NCBI RefSeq assembly: GCF_009296315.1
Contig: NZ_WHLY01000002.1
Span: 4,562,501 to 4,626,500 of the forward strand
DNA length: 64,000 nt
Source: Salmonirosea aquatica
GTDB taxonomy: Bacteria > Bacteroidota > Bacteroidia > Cytophagales > Spirosomataceae
Direction: 5' to 3'
Part shown: positions 17,800-28,300 of the stretch, one piece after another
Layout of the letters: every line of letters begins with the position of its first letter
Numbering within the stretch: the stretch's first letter is position 1
Translations under genes and position numbers: made by a program
Notes under the pieces: model-generated
The model's input: only the letters and a program-made list of their open reading frames with translations
Told to the model about the DNA's origin: nothing
Database searches by the model: none

Positions 17800-19227
17800 A
17801 TGAACCCACTCGACCGTCAGGTAGCTCACCGGCTTACGCAGTACTATATATTGGCACTTGCTTTGGTGGCCATTCTGACAGTCAGCGGGTTATGGTTTGT
17901 GAAAAGAACGATGCGTGATTTGAACGATGACGGGCGGGTGGTTAATGTAGCCGGGCGTCAGCGCATGCTCAGTCAGCGACTGACCAAGTTGGCCGTGCTG
18001 CGCATCCAGGATATTCCTCACGCCGACCAGAGCGACTTCGGGAATTTACTGGATCTGTGGCACGAAAGCCACGAGCAGCTTCGGACGGGAATGCTGCGCA
18101 TGGAGAAAGAATACATCGTACGAAAAAGCCCGCAACTGAACATGATGTTCAGCCAGGTTCAGGCCGTGTTTGAAGCAATGCACGAAAACTTAAAAATCAT
18201 CGATTCCAACCAATCCACGGCTACCCAAAAGGCCGCGGCTTTGCTGGTGGTACTTGACAAAGAACACCGGTTCCTCAACCAAATGGATGCCATCGTGTTC
18301 CGGTTCGATGCCGAAAGTCTGGAACGGGTGCAATACCTGGAACACATCGAGTGGGTGCTGACGCTGGCCACGCTGACGGTGCTTTTTCTGGAAGGTATTC
18401 TGGTATTCCGGCCCGTTGTAAATTATACCAAGCGGGTAATCCACCGCTTGACACAGTCGGAGGAGGAATTGAGAAGCACCAATGAAAAATTGGCCCGTAC
18501 GAATACGGAGTTGCTGGAAACCCAACAGAAACTCGTTCGCACGACGGAAGAAAAGTACCAGTTGCAGCTGGCAGAGGAAACCGTGCGTTCGGCGGCCCTG
18601 CTGGAGGGACAGGAGGAGGAGCGTCGCCGCTTTGCACGGGAGTTGCACGACGGCATCGGGCAGATGCTCACCGGCTTGAAACTGCACGTGGAGAAATTGA
18701 GGAAAATCCCCTTTGCGGAGGACAAACAGAAGCAGCGGGTCGAGGACCTACGGAATCTGTTACAAGAAACCATTCAGAACACCCGTGAGGTAGCATTCAA
18801 TCTGATGCCTTCGGTACTGGGCGATTTCGGGCTGGAAGCGGCTCTGCAGTTGCTGTCGGACCAAACGGCCCGTTCGTCGGGCATAGACATACGCTATACG
18901 GGCAAAAAAGATACCGGACGCCTGACTCCCGCTCAGGAAATCGGGCTTTATCGCGTGGCGCAGGAAGCTTTGAACAATGCCGTAAAGCATGCTCATGCCA
19001 AAAGAGTTGAGGTGATTTTCGAACGTAGCCCCCATGAAATCAGGCTAATTGTACGGGACAATGGCCGGGGTTTTTGTGAAAATAAGAAGTACTCGGAAAG
19101 TAGCGGTTCGATCATCCACAATGGCATAGGGAACATGAAAACGAGGGTACGATTATTAAACGGGACGTTTAAAATTGATTCTAAGAAAAACAAAGGAAGC
19201 ACAATAGAGGTTAAGATTTTTGGGTAA
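17800..19227 (+). CDS. NarX/NarQ-like nitrate-sensing histidine kinase
   Basis: 475 residues. Membrane segment 1 at about 15-34 is followed at 44-62 by DGRVVNVAGRQRMLSQRLT, the P-box-like motif of nitrate/nitrite sensors and PilJ-type input domains. The periplasmic part runs to a second membrane segment near 190-210. A coiled coil then leads into a HisKA_3 domain with phospho-accepting H283 (ARELHDGIGQ) and an HATPase domain (EALNNAVKHAHA, DNGRGF, GIGNMKTRVRLLNG). It lies 5 bases after nirD and just ahead of its likely partner regulator. Predicted to sense nitrate or nitrite and control this island. Confidence 0.9.
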   Translation: MNPLDRQVAHRLTQYYILALALVAILTVSGLWFVKRTMRDLNDDGRVVNVAGRQRMLSQRLTKLAVLRIQDIPHADQSDFGNLLDLWHESHEQLRTGMLRMEKEYIVRKSPQLNMMFSQVQAVFEAMHENLKIIDSNQSTATQKAAALLVVLDKEHRFLNQMDAIVFRFDAESLERVQYLEHIEWVLTLATLTVLFLEGILVFRPVVNYTKRVIHRLTQSEEELRSTNEKLARTNTELLETQQKLVRTTEEKYQLQLAEETVRSAALLEGQEEERRRFARELHDGIGQMLTGLKLHVEKLRKIPFAEDKQKQRVEDLRNLLQETIQNTREVAFNLMPSVLGDFGLEAALQLLSDQTARSSGIDIRYTGKKDTGRLTPAQEIGLYRVAQEALNNAVKHAHAKRVEVIFERSPHEIRLIVRDNGRGFCENKKYSESSGSIIHNGIGNMKTRVRLLNGTFKIDSKKNKGSTIEVKIFG

Positions 19228-19246
19228 CTCATTCTATTTCAATACT

Positions 19247-19930
19247 ATGTCAAACACTACTCCGATACGTATTCTGATTGTGGACGACCATTCGGTGGTT
19301 CGGAAGGGACTGTTGAATTTACTGGAAGACGAACCCGATATCCAGATTGTGGGTGAAGCTTCGGATGGAGACGATGCCCTGGACATGCTACCCGATATCC
19401 GGCCGGATGTGATGCTGCTCGATATCACGATGCCACGCATGTCGGGTATCGAGGTAACCAAGGAAGTGACACGTAATTTTCCGTCGGTGCGTATCCTGGT
19501 ATTCAGTATGCACAACAATCCCGACTACATCCTGAATGCGGTACAAAACGGCGCGGCAGGGTACCTGCTGAAGGACACCGATCAGGAAGAAATCCTCAAA
19601 GCCATTCGTACCGTGCATATGGGCGAGCTGTACTATCCGCCTAATGCCTCCTCGGTTATTATCCGGAATCTGGTGGTTCAGAAAAACGCGCCCCGTACTT
19701 CTGAACACTTCGCGGCCAGCAACTCTTCGGCTTCGATCTGGAACAAGATTACCAGCCGTGAGCACCAGATTTTGCAATGCCTGACCGAAGGCATGAGCAG
19801 CAAGGAAATCGCTCAACGGTTCGATGTGAGTCCCCATACGGTGGCCAATCAGCGGGCGAGTATCATTCGTAAGGCTCGGGTCAAAAATACGGCCGAACTG
19901 GTTAGTATGGCCTTGAAAGAGCAGTTATAA
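19247..19930 (+). CDS. NarL/LuxR-family response regulator
   Basis: 228 residues from ATG 19247; the open frame also reaches a TTG at 19220, which would overlap the kinase gene. The receiver domain shows D13/D14 (LIVDDHSVVRKG), phospho-acceptor D59 (DVMLLDITMP) and the lysine of YLLKDTD. The C-terminal LuxR-type helix-turn-helix is LTEGMSSKEIAQRFDVSPHT. A serine-rich linker (HFAASNSSASIW) joins them. Cognate output of the upstream NarX-like kinase by position; target sites were not identified. Confidence 0.93.
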   Translation: MSNTTPIRILIVDDHSVVRKGLLNLLEDEPDIQIVGEASDGDDALDMLPDIRPDVMLLDITMPRMSGIEVTKEVTRNFPSVRILVFSMHNNPDYILNAVQNGAAGYLLKDTDQEEILKAIRTVHMGELYYPPNASSVIIRNLVVQKNAPRTSEHFAASNSSASIWNKITSREHQILQCLTEGMSSKEIAQRFDVSPHTVANQRASIIRKARVKNTAELVSMALKEQL

Positions 19931-19948
19931 ACAGGCCTGACACGAAAA

Positions 19949-19977
19949 CAGCCAGCGTCCTTGCGGGACTCTGGCTG
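19949..19977. terminator. Hairpin between convergent response regulator and protease genes
   Basis: Stem CAGCCAG...GTCC (19949-19960) with GGAC...CTGGCTG (19966-19977), one mismatch. The following sequence CCTATATTTTA is only moderately T-rich. It is placed 18 bases after the regulator stop. Confidence 0.6.
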
Positions 19978-19996
19978 CCTATATTTTAGGGTACCT

Positions 19997-22368
19997 TTAA
20001 TATTTCAAGACCTTCTTTCTGACTCTAAAGTCTCCGATACCTACCTCGACCACATACAAACCTGGGGCAAAACGCTGGATGTTTACAGGCAAGCTCACTT
20101 CCTCCGCATCCTTACGGAATTGCTGCTGTTGTACTGCCACGCCATTGCTTCCGTACACCGTTACATTCACGGCTCCGCGAAGGGCATTGTCCATGCGAAG
20201 CTCAACTAGTCCACTAGTCGGATTGGGAGAGAGCTGTACGGTACGTGCCAGCAAGGCTTCCTGGGTCGGCTCATTGCCCAGCACCTGAATGTCGCGGACA
20301 TAAATGGCAGCCGAAGCGGTGCTGTCGCCGCACACATCTGCCCCCGTACCCCTGACGGTGTAAGTGATCGTCTCACTGGGCCGGGCGATTACCTGGGGAC
20401 CCAGCGTGGTGTTCAGGTTTGTGGTTGGCGACCAGGTGTAGATGCTAGCCCCTTTGGCTTGTAAAGTGACAGCCTCACCGGGATTGATGAATTGCGCCGA
20501 AGCCGATACCAGCACCGACGGCTTCATGCCCGGCTTGGCCGTGATATCGTGAGCGATGTTAAGGCCCGTACGACGCAGGAACAAATCCCACTCCCCGGCT
20601 TCATTCTGCTCCCAGGAGGTACCTTTCACCGATTCGCCGTTTTTAGTAGTGAAGAGCGCTACCGAATCGCCGTCATAGGTCAACTGTAAACCTATATGGT
20701 AGGGTAGACCCGAAAGTGGAATCTGCCGCTCGAAGGTGACGTCGGTTGCCCGGTTGTTGGCAATATCGCTCAGGATGCGGCGAAGCGGTATGGGTCTTTC
20801 TTCCAGAATGGCCCCCGGACCGCCCTGAAAGCCACGCGCGTTCCACACAGTGACGAGTACAACGGCTTCGGTGGTGGCTCCTCCTTTGGCAAAAGCCTTA
20901 CCAAAGCGTAAGCTAGCCCCACCCAGGTTGGTGTACCCCAGGGGATTATCAAAATATTCGGAAATGGCCATCACTTTACGCCCGTTTTGTCCTGATACAT
21001 AGCCAATTTTAGTCGTATCGCGAATTAATGTGCGGGTACCGTTGAAATTGGTTCTTTCGGCACACAGGCCCACATTTAGCACTTCAATATAGGCAGTTCT
21101 TTTGAGTGTGTCCGATATCCCCAGACTGTTGGCCGCCACCAGCGTAACCTGGAACTTGCCGGGGGTATTGTACGTGACTACCGGATTCTGTTCTGTAGAG
21201 TTGGCAGGGCTACCGCCTTCAAAGGTCCAGAACCACCGGTTGGGGAAATTGGTCGAAAGATCGAAGAATTTCACTTGTCCACCCAATAATATCTGCTGCG
21301 TTTCGGCCCGGAAATTGGCGCGGGGTGGCCCGGCTATCTGAGTACCGCAGAGATTGGACTGGGCCAGCGTATTACGCCGCGGGCTGATGTCCATGACCGT
21401 GCGCATCCGGGCTTTCTGACCCTTCGTAAAAATATTGAAACACGCATCGTTGCCATAATCCATGTAGTTTTCCACCATGTTCACGGACCCGCAACTGGTG
21501 CGGCCTACCTGGCAGCCGCCGCTTTCGCTGGCCTGCGGGGGGTATCATCCACGAAGTCGTTGCCGCAGTTGGCATCGCCCCATATATGCCGCAGCCCCAA
21601 CCAGTGGCCCACTTCGTGGGTGAGGGTACGGCCTTGGTTATAAGGAGCCTGTAAGACGGAGAAATTACCTTTCAGGGCATTGCCGAACCCGCGGTAGGTA
21701 ACCACCACCCCGTCGGTATTGCGGGGGCTATTGTCAGGGATACCTGCCAGCGTTGAAAGGCTCGGAAACTGGGCATAGCCCAGTAAACCACCTTCTGACG
21801 TGGAAAAATTGACTACCCATATATTAAAATACTTGTCCGGATCCCAGATGGTGCCGGGCTTCAGGGTGTTCTCGATATCGTTTTTTGTCCAATTGGCCTT
21901 CGCGCCGTTGACGCGGTCGATGCCCGGTTCGGCCATGGTTTGACCCTGTTGGTTGAGTCTGGCCAGGCAGAAATCAATTTCGATGTCGGCTCCCCGTGAG
22001 TCGGTATTGAAGCCTGGGGTACCGGGCTTGCGACGGAAATCCTCATTCAGGGTTTCAATTTGGGACTGTACCTGGGCTGCACTGATGTTGGTACCCTGTC
22101 CTACGCCTTCGCCATTGTGAACAATATGTACAATGATCGGAATCGTGAGGGTTTCGAGCGTGGTGCGGCTGCTTTTCTGCAATTCTTCCCGTTCGCGTAT
22201 CTTGTTTTGCAAGACATTCTCAAACTGTTGCAATGAACCCAGGCCGGGGTACTTGGCTCTTAGCAGGCTATCCATCTGCATCGTAGCGCAGGGCGCCGGT
22301 TGCGCTATCGACTCAAAACCAAACAGGCAACAGATACTTAGAAGTACAAAGAGGTAATAACGCTTCAT
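19997..22368 (-). pseudogene. T9SS-secreted M43-family metalloprotease with PKD domain, frameshifted
   Basis: Starts at ATG 22368 with a signal peptide (MKRYYLFVLLSICCLFGF). The peptidase region has the metzincin zinc motif HEVGHWLGLRHIWGD and the M43-type CGNDFVDDTP. The frame breaks in six C on the coding strand (about 21537-21542); the other frame resumes QASESGGCQVGRTSCGSVNM and NYMDYGNDACFNIFTKGQ. A seventh C would give the common VDDTPPQ. Then follow a PKD-like domain (GGQVKFFDLSTNFPNRWFWT), a sugar-binding-like region and a Type A T9SS sorting domain (VQLSPNPTSGLVELRM ... RVRKKVLKY). It ends the SusC/SusD operon at 28370, so a surface or secreted protease feeding that importer is likely. 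The lesion may be a sequencing error. Confidence 0.8.
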
Positions 22369-22417
22369 GCAAAAAGTAGGATTCAGGTAAAGGCTAACAG
22401 GATAAAACTTGGAACCT

Positions 22418-22924
22418 TTATTTTGTGGAGGAAGAAGACAGCGTGAACCGATAGCTGGCGTCGATTCCCTGAATATCGTCCAGATAAATTTCAATAGTCA
22501 TGCTGGTTTCGCTGAGCGACTTGACAATAAAAGGGAGCTTACCTGTGCTCAATACTGGAAAGGCAAATTCCAGGGTAGCATTGGCATTGGTAAAGTTCCA
22601 GCTATCGGTGAGCAAGACGTCCGGTTCGCTGGATGAACACTTGGTGGGGCCGTTGATGAATTCGTATTTACGCTCGGCATTGGCATAAAAAACAAACTGA
22701 TCGTCGGCTTCGCACGCCCCATTGAAAAGATTGTTGGCCGGAATCGTGCCGGACCCTTCTCCCTCATCAATCACTTCAAAGGAAACCAGCGACCACGTCT
22801 TCTTCTCTTTTCCAGTAAGTAACTGGGAATAGGTCAATGGGGTAGGTTCCGTCACTTCGGAGCAACCGCCGAGTAGGAAAAGGGATAAGCCAGCGGCTAT
22901 CGTGTACAAGCGAAATCGTATCAT
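22418..22924 (-). CDS. Lipocalin-like lipoprotein
   Basis: 168 residues from ATG 22924. Lipoprotein signal with lipobox LLGGC. The mature part begins with a Thr/Pro-rich spacer, then KKTWSLVSFEVIDEGEG and a beta-rich body (DDQFVFYANAERKYEF, SWNFTNANATLEFAF), which resembles lipocalin-like lipoproteins common next to SusD. It lies 44 bases after the preceding gene and 50 before the protease gene, so it is part of the same operon. Function unknown; a cell-surface accessory protein is inferred. Confidence 0.7.
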   Translation of the reverse strand: MIRFRLYTIAAGLSLFLLGGCSEVTEPTPLTYSQLLTGKEKKTWSLVSFEVIDEGEGSGTIPANNLFNGACEADDQFVFYANAERKYEFINGPTKCSSSEPDVLLTDSWNFTNANATLEFAFPVLSTGKLPFIVKSLSETSMTIEIYLDDIQGIDASYRFTLSSSSTK

Positions 22925-22967
22925 GGGTCGGAAAGAGGTTAATGAGCTATACATGCCAGGGGATTTA

Positions 22968-23798
22968 TTACCGGGGTGTGTAGGTGAGTGGCACCGTAAT
23001 CACTGTATCCTTCGTTTCACTGTAAGGTACCTTTACTTTAATATTGAGTGTGATGGCTTTCGTCTGTGGATTCCACAAGCCGTTGCCCCGCAGCGTGTCG
23101 TAGGGTGCCGCCAGATCATCGCTTACCTGAGCAGGAATAGTCAGCGTGTTATCACCGTTGTCCACAAAACTAATCCTGGCTTTAGTAGCATTGAAATTAA
23201 AGAGTCCACCCACGTTCCAGTTGGCCACATTGTAGGTCTTGCAGTTCGGGTCCAGGCTACTGATCTCAATGTCCTTCACTTGCTCCACCCCGTTACTGGT
23301 TTGGCGGCTACCTGTATAAAAGCCACTCAGCAGGCAGTCGTCCTGAATGGTCAGGGTCAGGGTTTTGCCAATCACGTTGTTTTTACCAAAACCCAGCTGT
23401 AAATCCGTACTGGGTGTGACATCGGTCAGGGTGAAAACAATGCTCTGCGATTCCAGAATATTGTTCGCATTGTTAATCAGGTTCACCGTGATGTTACCGA
23501 ACAGCTTGCCCGCCGGAATAACTACCACCCCTTTGGTACCTTCGATGGAATAATCGCGGCCTTCACGGGCCGTGCCTCCTACGGTATAGTTGACGGTAAG
23601 CGCCTGGTTCAGGGGTTTACCCACCACATGAACTGAAACGGTAATGGGTTGTCCGATGCTCTCCTTGTAAGTCAGGGTAGTATCGGTAAAACGGACGAAT
23701 TCAGGACCTTCGAACAGAATTTTCTGTTCCTCGCAGGAAGCCAGCGCCACCAGGGCCAGTACGAAGCCGAGCGAGAGAAATTTATGCATTAGTTTCAT
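22968..23798 (-). CDS. Surface lipoprotein with Calx-beta-like domain
   Basis: 277 residues from ATG 23798 (MKLMHKFLSLGFVLALVALA) with lipobox LASC. The N-terminal half has the look of a Calx-beta domain (VNYTVGGTAREGRDYSI, VVVIPAGKLFGNITVNLIN, SQSIVFTLTDV). The C-terminal half (CLLSGFYTGSRQTSNGVE onward) resembles the beta-rich C-terminal part of lipoproteins that follow SusD in peptide-type loci. Role inferred: substrate binding at the surface with the SusC/SusD pair just upstream. Confidence 0.7.
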   Translation of the reverse strand: MKLMHKFLSLGFVLALVALASCEEQKILFEGPEFVRFTDTTLTYKESIGQPITVSVHVVGKPLNQALTVNYTVGGTAREGRDYSIEGTKGVVVIPAGKLFGNITVNLINNANNILESQSIVFTLTDVTPSTDLQLGFGKNNVIGKTLTLTIQDDCLLSGFYTGSRQTSNGVEQVKDIEISSLDPNCKTYNVANWNVGGLFNFNATKARISFVDNGDNTLTIPAQVSDDLAAPYDTLRGNGLWNPQTKAITLNIKVKVPYSETKDTVITVPLTYTPR

Positions 23799-23867
23799 GA
23801 GGCAAATTTCAGCAAAATTATTTCTTAAAAAGCCATCCACTATCAGCCACCAGCCAATAGCCTTTAC

Positions 23868-25304
23868 TCAATAGCCCGGATTTTGTCCCCCGGCCAGGGC
23901 TTTATTGCGCTGAAGCTCACTTTGCGGAATGGGCCAAAGCTCAAACTTCGCGTTCCAGTTGGGTGAAAAAGCTGACATAACCGCTTGAATACGGCCAGTG
24001 CGTTTAAGGTCATACCAGCGGTGTCCTTCAAAGGAAAGCTCGTATACCCGCTCTTTCTCAATCGTCAGCAGGGCGTTTTCCTGATTGGTAATGCTGGCGG
24101 CGGGCGCTTTGGCGCGGGTACGCAGCACATTGATATCCGCTTGGGCACCGTTGACGCCCACGATCCGTCCCTGCCGGGCGCGGGCTTCGGCCCGGATGAG
24201 GTACTGCTCGGCCAAGCGGAAAATCGTAATGTTGTTGTTGGCTTCGTCGGGGGTACCGTATTTCACTACCGACCAGCCGTTGTCGTTACCTCCCTGATTC
24301 AGGGGATCGAAGGCGATGGTTTGGCTACGTTCGCCCGCATTGGTTTCCCGCATGGTCAGGATGTAGGAGTTGGCGGGAATTACTTCCCGGCGTCCCACCA
24401 GAATGTTATTCAGACCGAACGTAGAGGTACCCGGGTCATCGCTGGAATTATTGGCGTAGGCTACTTCCAGAATCGTCTCATCGTCGTACTCTTGAAAAAT
24501 GACATCCGCGTAACTGGCGGGTAGGGTCTGTAGCTTGGTGTTGATAATTTCAGTGGCTGTTTTTTCGGCATTCGCCCATTCTTGCTGGTAGAGATAGTAC
24601 CGGGCCAGGGCCGCCCTGACGGCATTCTGGGTAGCATAGGTTTTGGCTATGGTTTTGTTGCCATTGGTAATGGGGAGGTCGGGCAGGGCGGCCGTGTAAT
24701 CGGCCAGCACCGATTGCAGGATATCGGCCCGGCTGTCTTTCGGGATGTTACGGTTGGTAGCGATATCCGTCGTGGTTACCTTGGGTATATCGCCAAAGGT
24801 ATACGTGCCGATGAAATTGGCATAACCGCGCAAAAAACGTGCTTCGGCCAGGATTTGCTTACGAGCGGCTTCGGTCACACCGGGAACATCATTGATGCGT
24901 TCCTCGATAAAATTGGCGATATAGATGGTGTTATAGATACCCCCCCACAATGCTTCGGCAGCAGGGTTGGTAGCAGTAATCTGCTTGTTGCCCAACTCAT
25001 TATATACGGTAAAGGTACCATTGTGTTGAATGAAGTCGGCGGTGAAAGATCCGGCAATGATCATGGGCGATCCCATACCCCGGAAGGCATTGTAGAGGCC
25101 GAGGCGAACCGGCTCTACATCCGAGGCATCGTTGAGCACCAGCTCATCTACCAGCAGGTCTACCGGTGGGGGCTCCAGAATATCCCGGCAGGCACTAAGC
25201 GAGAGCACCAGGGCCAGGAACCCTCCCAACAGGTACCCATAGGAAGGGCGGAAGGAAGTCCTGAGGGTAGGAGTGTGGTAAGAAATAAAGGCTTTGCGTT
25301 TCAT
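23868..25304 (-). CDS. SusD/RagB-family outer-membrane lipoprotein
   Basis: Substrate-capturing lid of a TonB-dependent importer. 478 residues. Lipobox LSAC near residue 39 follows a long basic N-terminus. Typical features: TPR-like helices (ILAEARFLRGYANFIGTYTFG, the classic RFLRAY-type motif), NAVRAALARYYLYQQEW, and the C-terminal family end LSFEGHRWYDLKRTG ... LWPIPQSELQRN...NPGY. Starts 33 bases after susC at 25338 and is part of the operon that ends in a metalloprotease. Confidence 0.95.
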   Translation of the reverse strand: MKRKAFISYHTPTLRTSFRPSYGYLLGGFLALVLSLSACRDILEPPPVDLLVDELVLNDASDVEPVRLGLYNAFRGMGSPMIIAGSFTADFIQHNGTFTVYNELGNKQITATNPAAEALWGGIYNTIYIANFIEERINDVPGVTEAARKQILAEARFLRGYANFIGTYTFGDIPKVTTTDIATNRNIPKDSRADILQSVLADYTAALPDLPITNGNKTIAKTYATQNAVRAALARYYLYQQEWANAEKTATEIINTKLQTLPASYADVIFQEYDDETILEVAYANNSSDDPGTSTFGLNNILVGRREVIPANSYILTMRETNAGERSQTIAFDPLNQGGNDNGWSVVKYGTPDEANNNITIFRLAEQYLIRAEARARQGRIVGVNGAQADINVLRTRAKAPAASITNQENALLTIEKERVYELSFEGHRWYDLKRTGRIQAVMSAFSPNWNAKFELWPIPQSELQRNKALAGGQNPGY

Positions 25305-25337
25305 AAGATTTGCGTTCCAGTCGGTACTTCTAGTAGG

Positions 25338-28300
25338 TTAAAACTTTACGGTGACTCCCAGGATCATGGTTTTTACCTGGGGGAGGGTGAAAAAGTCGAT
25401 ACCCTGGGCGGTGGTTGAGCCATCCAGCGTGCTTACTTCAGGGTCTGGCCCGGAGTAAGCGGTAAGAGTCCAGAGATTGGTGCCCGACGCGAACACCCGG
25501 ACGCTGCTCAGTTTGGCCTTGGCTGCCCAGCGGACGGGCAGGTTGTAGCCGAACGACAGATTTTTCAGCCGCAGGTAGGAGCCGTCTTCCAGGAAGCGGC
25601 TGCTGAGGTAGTTATTATAGGTATCCCCGGACACGTAGCGGGGTACATCGGTGATATCGCCTTCCTGCTTCCAGCGCCGCAGGGCAATGGTGCTTTGGTT
25701 AGTCTGAAGATCGGCTCCCGTGTTAACCAGAGCCGTATTGGTAAAATTCAGGATTTTGTTACCATACATGAACTGGAAGAACACACTCAAATCAAAACCT
25801 TTGAAAGAGACTTTGTTGGTCAACCCGCCGAACAGCTTGGGTTGGGCATTGCCGATCACCTGCCCGTCTTCCGGTGAGATGCGGCCATCGCCATTGACGT
25901 CCTCGTAAATGGCATCACCCGTAGCGGGATCGACACCCAGGAATTTCAAACCCCAAAAAGTACCCAGAGGGGAGCCCTGCAGTACGGCATTGGTACCGCC
26001 CACGCCGTTGCCCGTATAACCCCGGAAAAGTGTGTCCTGGTTGGCCAGGGACTGCACATTGTTGATATTGCGGGTCAGGTTCAGATCCGTGTTCCAGCGT
26101 ACGGCACCATCCACATTGACCGAAGAAAGAGTCAGTTCCAGCCCTTTATTTGAGATTTTACCGATGTTGCCCTGGATACTGCCAAAGCCGGTCGTCAGGG
26201 GGATGGGCTCGGCAAAAAGCAGGTTGTCCGTCAAATTGCTGTAGGCATCGGCCGTCACCGTGAAACGTCCGTCCCAGAAAGCGGCATCGATACCGATGTT
26301 GGCCTCACGCGTGCGCTCCCACTGTAGGTTGGGATTGCTCAGGTTGGCTGGCCCCACGCCCGTAGCTCCGTTGTAGGTGGCGCTGGCCCAGGTACCCAGG
26401 AATTGGTAGTTACCGATGCGCTCGTTGCCCGTAAAGCCAAAGCTACCCCGCAATTTAAGATCACTGATAAAGGGTACCGTTTCCATGAATTTCTCCTGCG
26501 AAATCCGCCAGCCCGCCGACACCGAAGGGAAAAGCCCGAAACGGCGGTTCTGGCCAAAGCGTGAAGAACCGTCGTAACGCGAGGTAATGCCCAGCAGGAA
26601 CCTGTCGTCAAAGTCGTACTTAATTTCGCCAAAAAAGGACAAAAGCCCGTTCTGATCATAAAATGATCCCCCTGCATCGACCGTGCCGGCCGAGTTGATG
26701 TACGTAAAGTCGTCGCTGGGAAAGAGTCGGCCCGATACACTGGAAGAACGTGCCTGGGTATGGATGATTTCGTTCCCCACCAGCGCGTTGAAATGGTGTC
26801 TGTCGTTCAGCGAGAGGTAGTAGGTCAGTACGTTGGAATTGATCAGGGTAAATACCGTATTGGTGATGTACACGCCATAGCCCTTGCCACCTACACTTTG
26901 CAGATAGCCCCCAATGGCCGTACCCGACGATTCATACTGATCTTCCTCGGCGTTGTTGTAGTCCATACTGAACTTGGTCCGAAAGCGCAGGTTTTTCATG
27001 ATTTCATAATCCGCGTTCACGCCCGTAAGGATTTTCAGGCCGTAGGTCGTGAATCGGGGCAAGACGGCCTGCGCGACGGGGTTGAAGTTGGGAAATCCTG
27101 CATAGCCCACGCTATTGGGGCCATATAGTTGGCCTTGTTCATTAAAGGGCGCGTAGAAAGGTAGGCTCTTGATGGCACCTGAGTAGACACCATCCAGGAA
27201 GTTATCACCCTTGACGCGGTCGTTCTTGCTGAGGGAGAGATTAATATTAGCTCCCAGATTGAGTTTGCTGGTGGCTTTATGGTCCAGGTTTAGGGCTCCG
27301 CTGTACCGGGTGAAGCGGTTGTTGAGCTGCACGCCTTCTTCGTCACGTACGTTGCCGCTCATGTAAAAACGCGTCCGGTCGTTGCCGCCCGCCGCCGAGA
27401 TCTGATACTGTTGCAAAACCCCCTGGCGCAGGATGGCATCAATCCAGTTGGTATTCACACCATCGGTTACGCCAGGAATAAGCCCCTGCTTGTCGGGATC
27501 TTGCCCGGCGTTGGTAACGGCCTCCCGCTGCAATTCCAGGAGTTGGGTGGCATTGAGCAAGCTGGGACGCTTAATAATTTCGGTGATGCCCCGCTGTACG
27601 TCGGCCGTAATGGTGGTTTTGTTGTTACGCCCTCGCTTGGTGGTGATAATCACTACGCCGTTGGCACCGCGCGAACCGTAAATGGCCTTGGCCGAGGCAT
27701 CTTTTAACACATCGATGGACTCGATGTCGTTGGGGTTAATAATAGCCAATGCATTGTCTGACTGGCCCCCAAAGTCACGGCCCGAAACCGCACCCGTATA
27801 GACGGGTACCCCGTCGACAATGAAAAGAGGCCGGTTGGAAGCCGAAATGGATGTATTACCCCGGATCCGGATGGAAATACCACCACCGGGGGTACCCGAC
27901 GACTGCGACACCTGCACCCCGGCGGCCTGTCCCTGTAGCGCCTGATCGACTCCCACGACGGGAATATCCTTGAATTTTTCGCTTTTTAGGGATGTAATGG
28001 AACCAATCACGTCCTTCCGCTGGGTCTGGTTGTAGCCGGTTACCACCACCTGGTTCAGTTCAGTGGCACTTTCAGCCATTTCCACGTTCACGACTGAACG
28101 GCCGGCGCTTACGGTGATGTCTTGGGGTTCAAGACCGATGAAGGAAAAAGTAAGTGTGACCGTTCCCGAAGGTACCCCGAGACTGTACTGCCCCTCGGCG
28201 TCGGTACTGGTACCAATGGTGCTGCCTTTGACCACCACATTGACTCCCGGTAGCGCCGAACCTTCGCCTACCGATGTGACCTTACCCGTAATGGTCCGCT

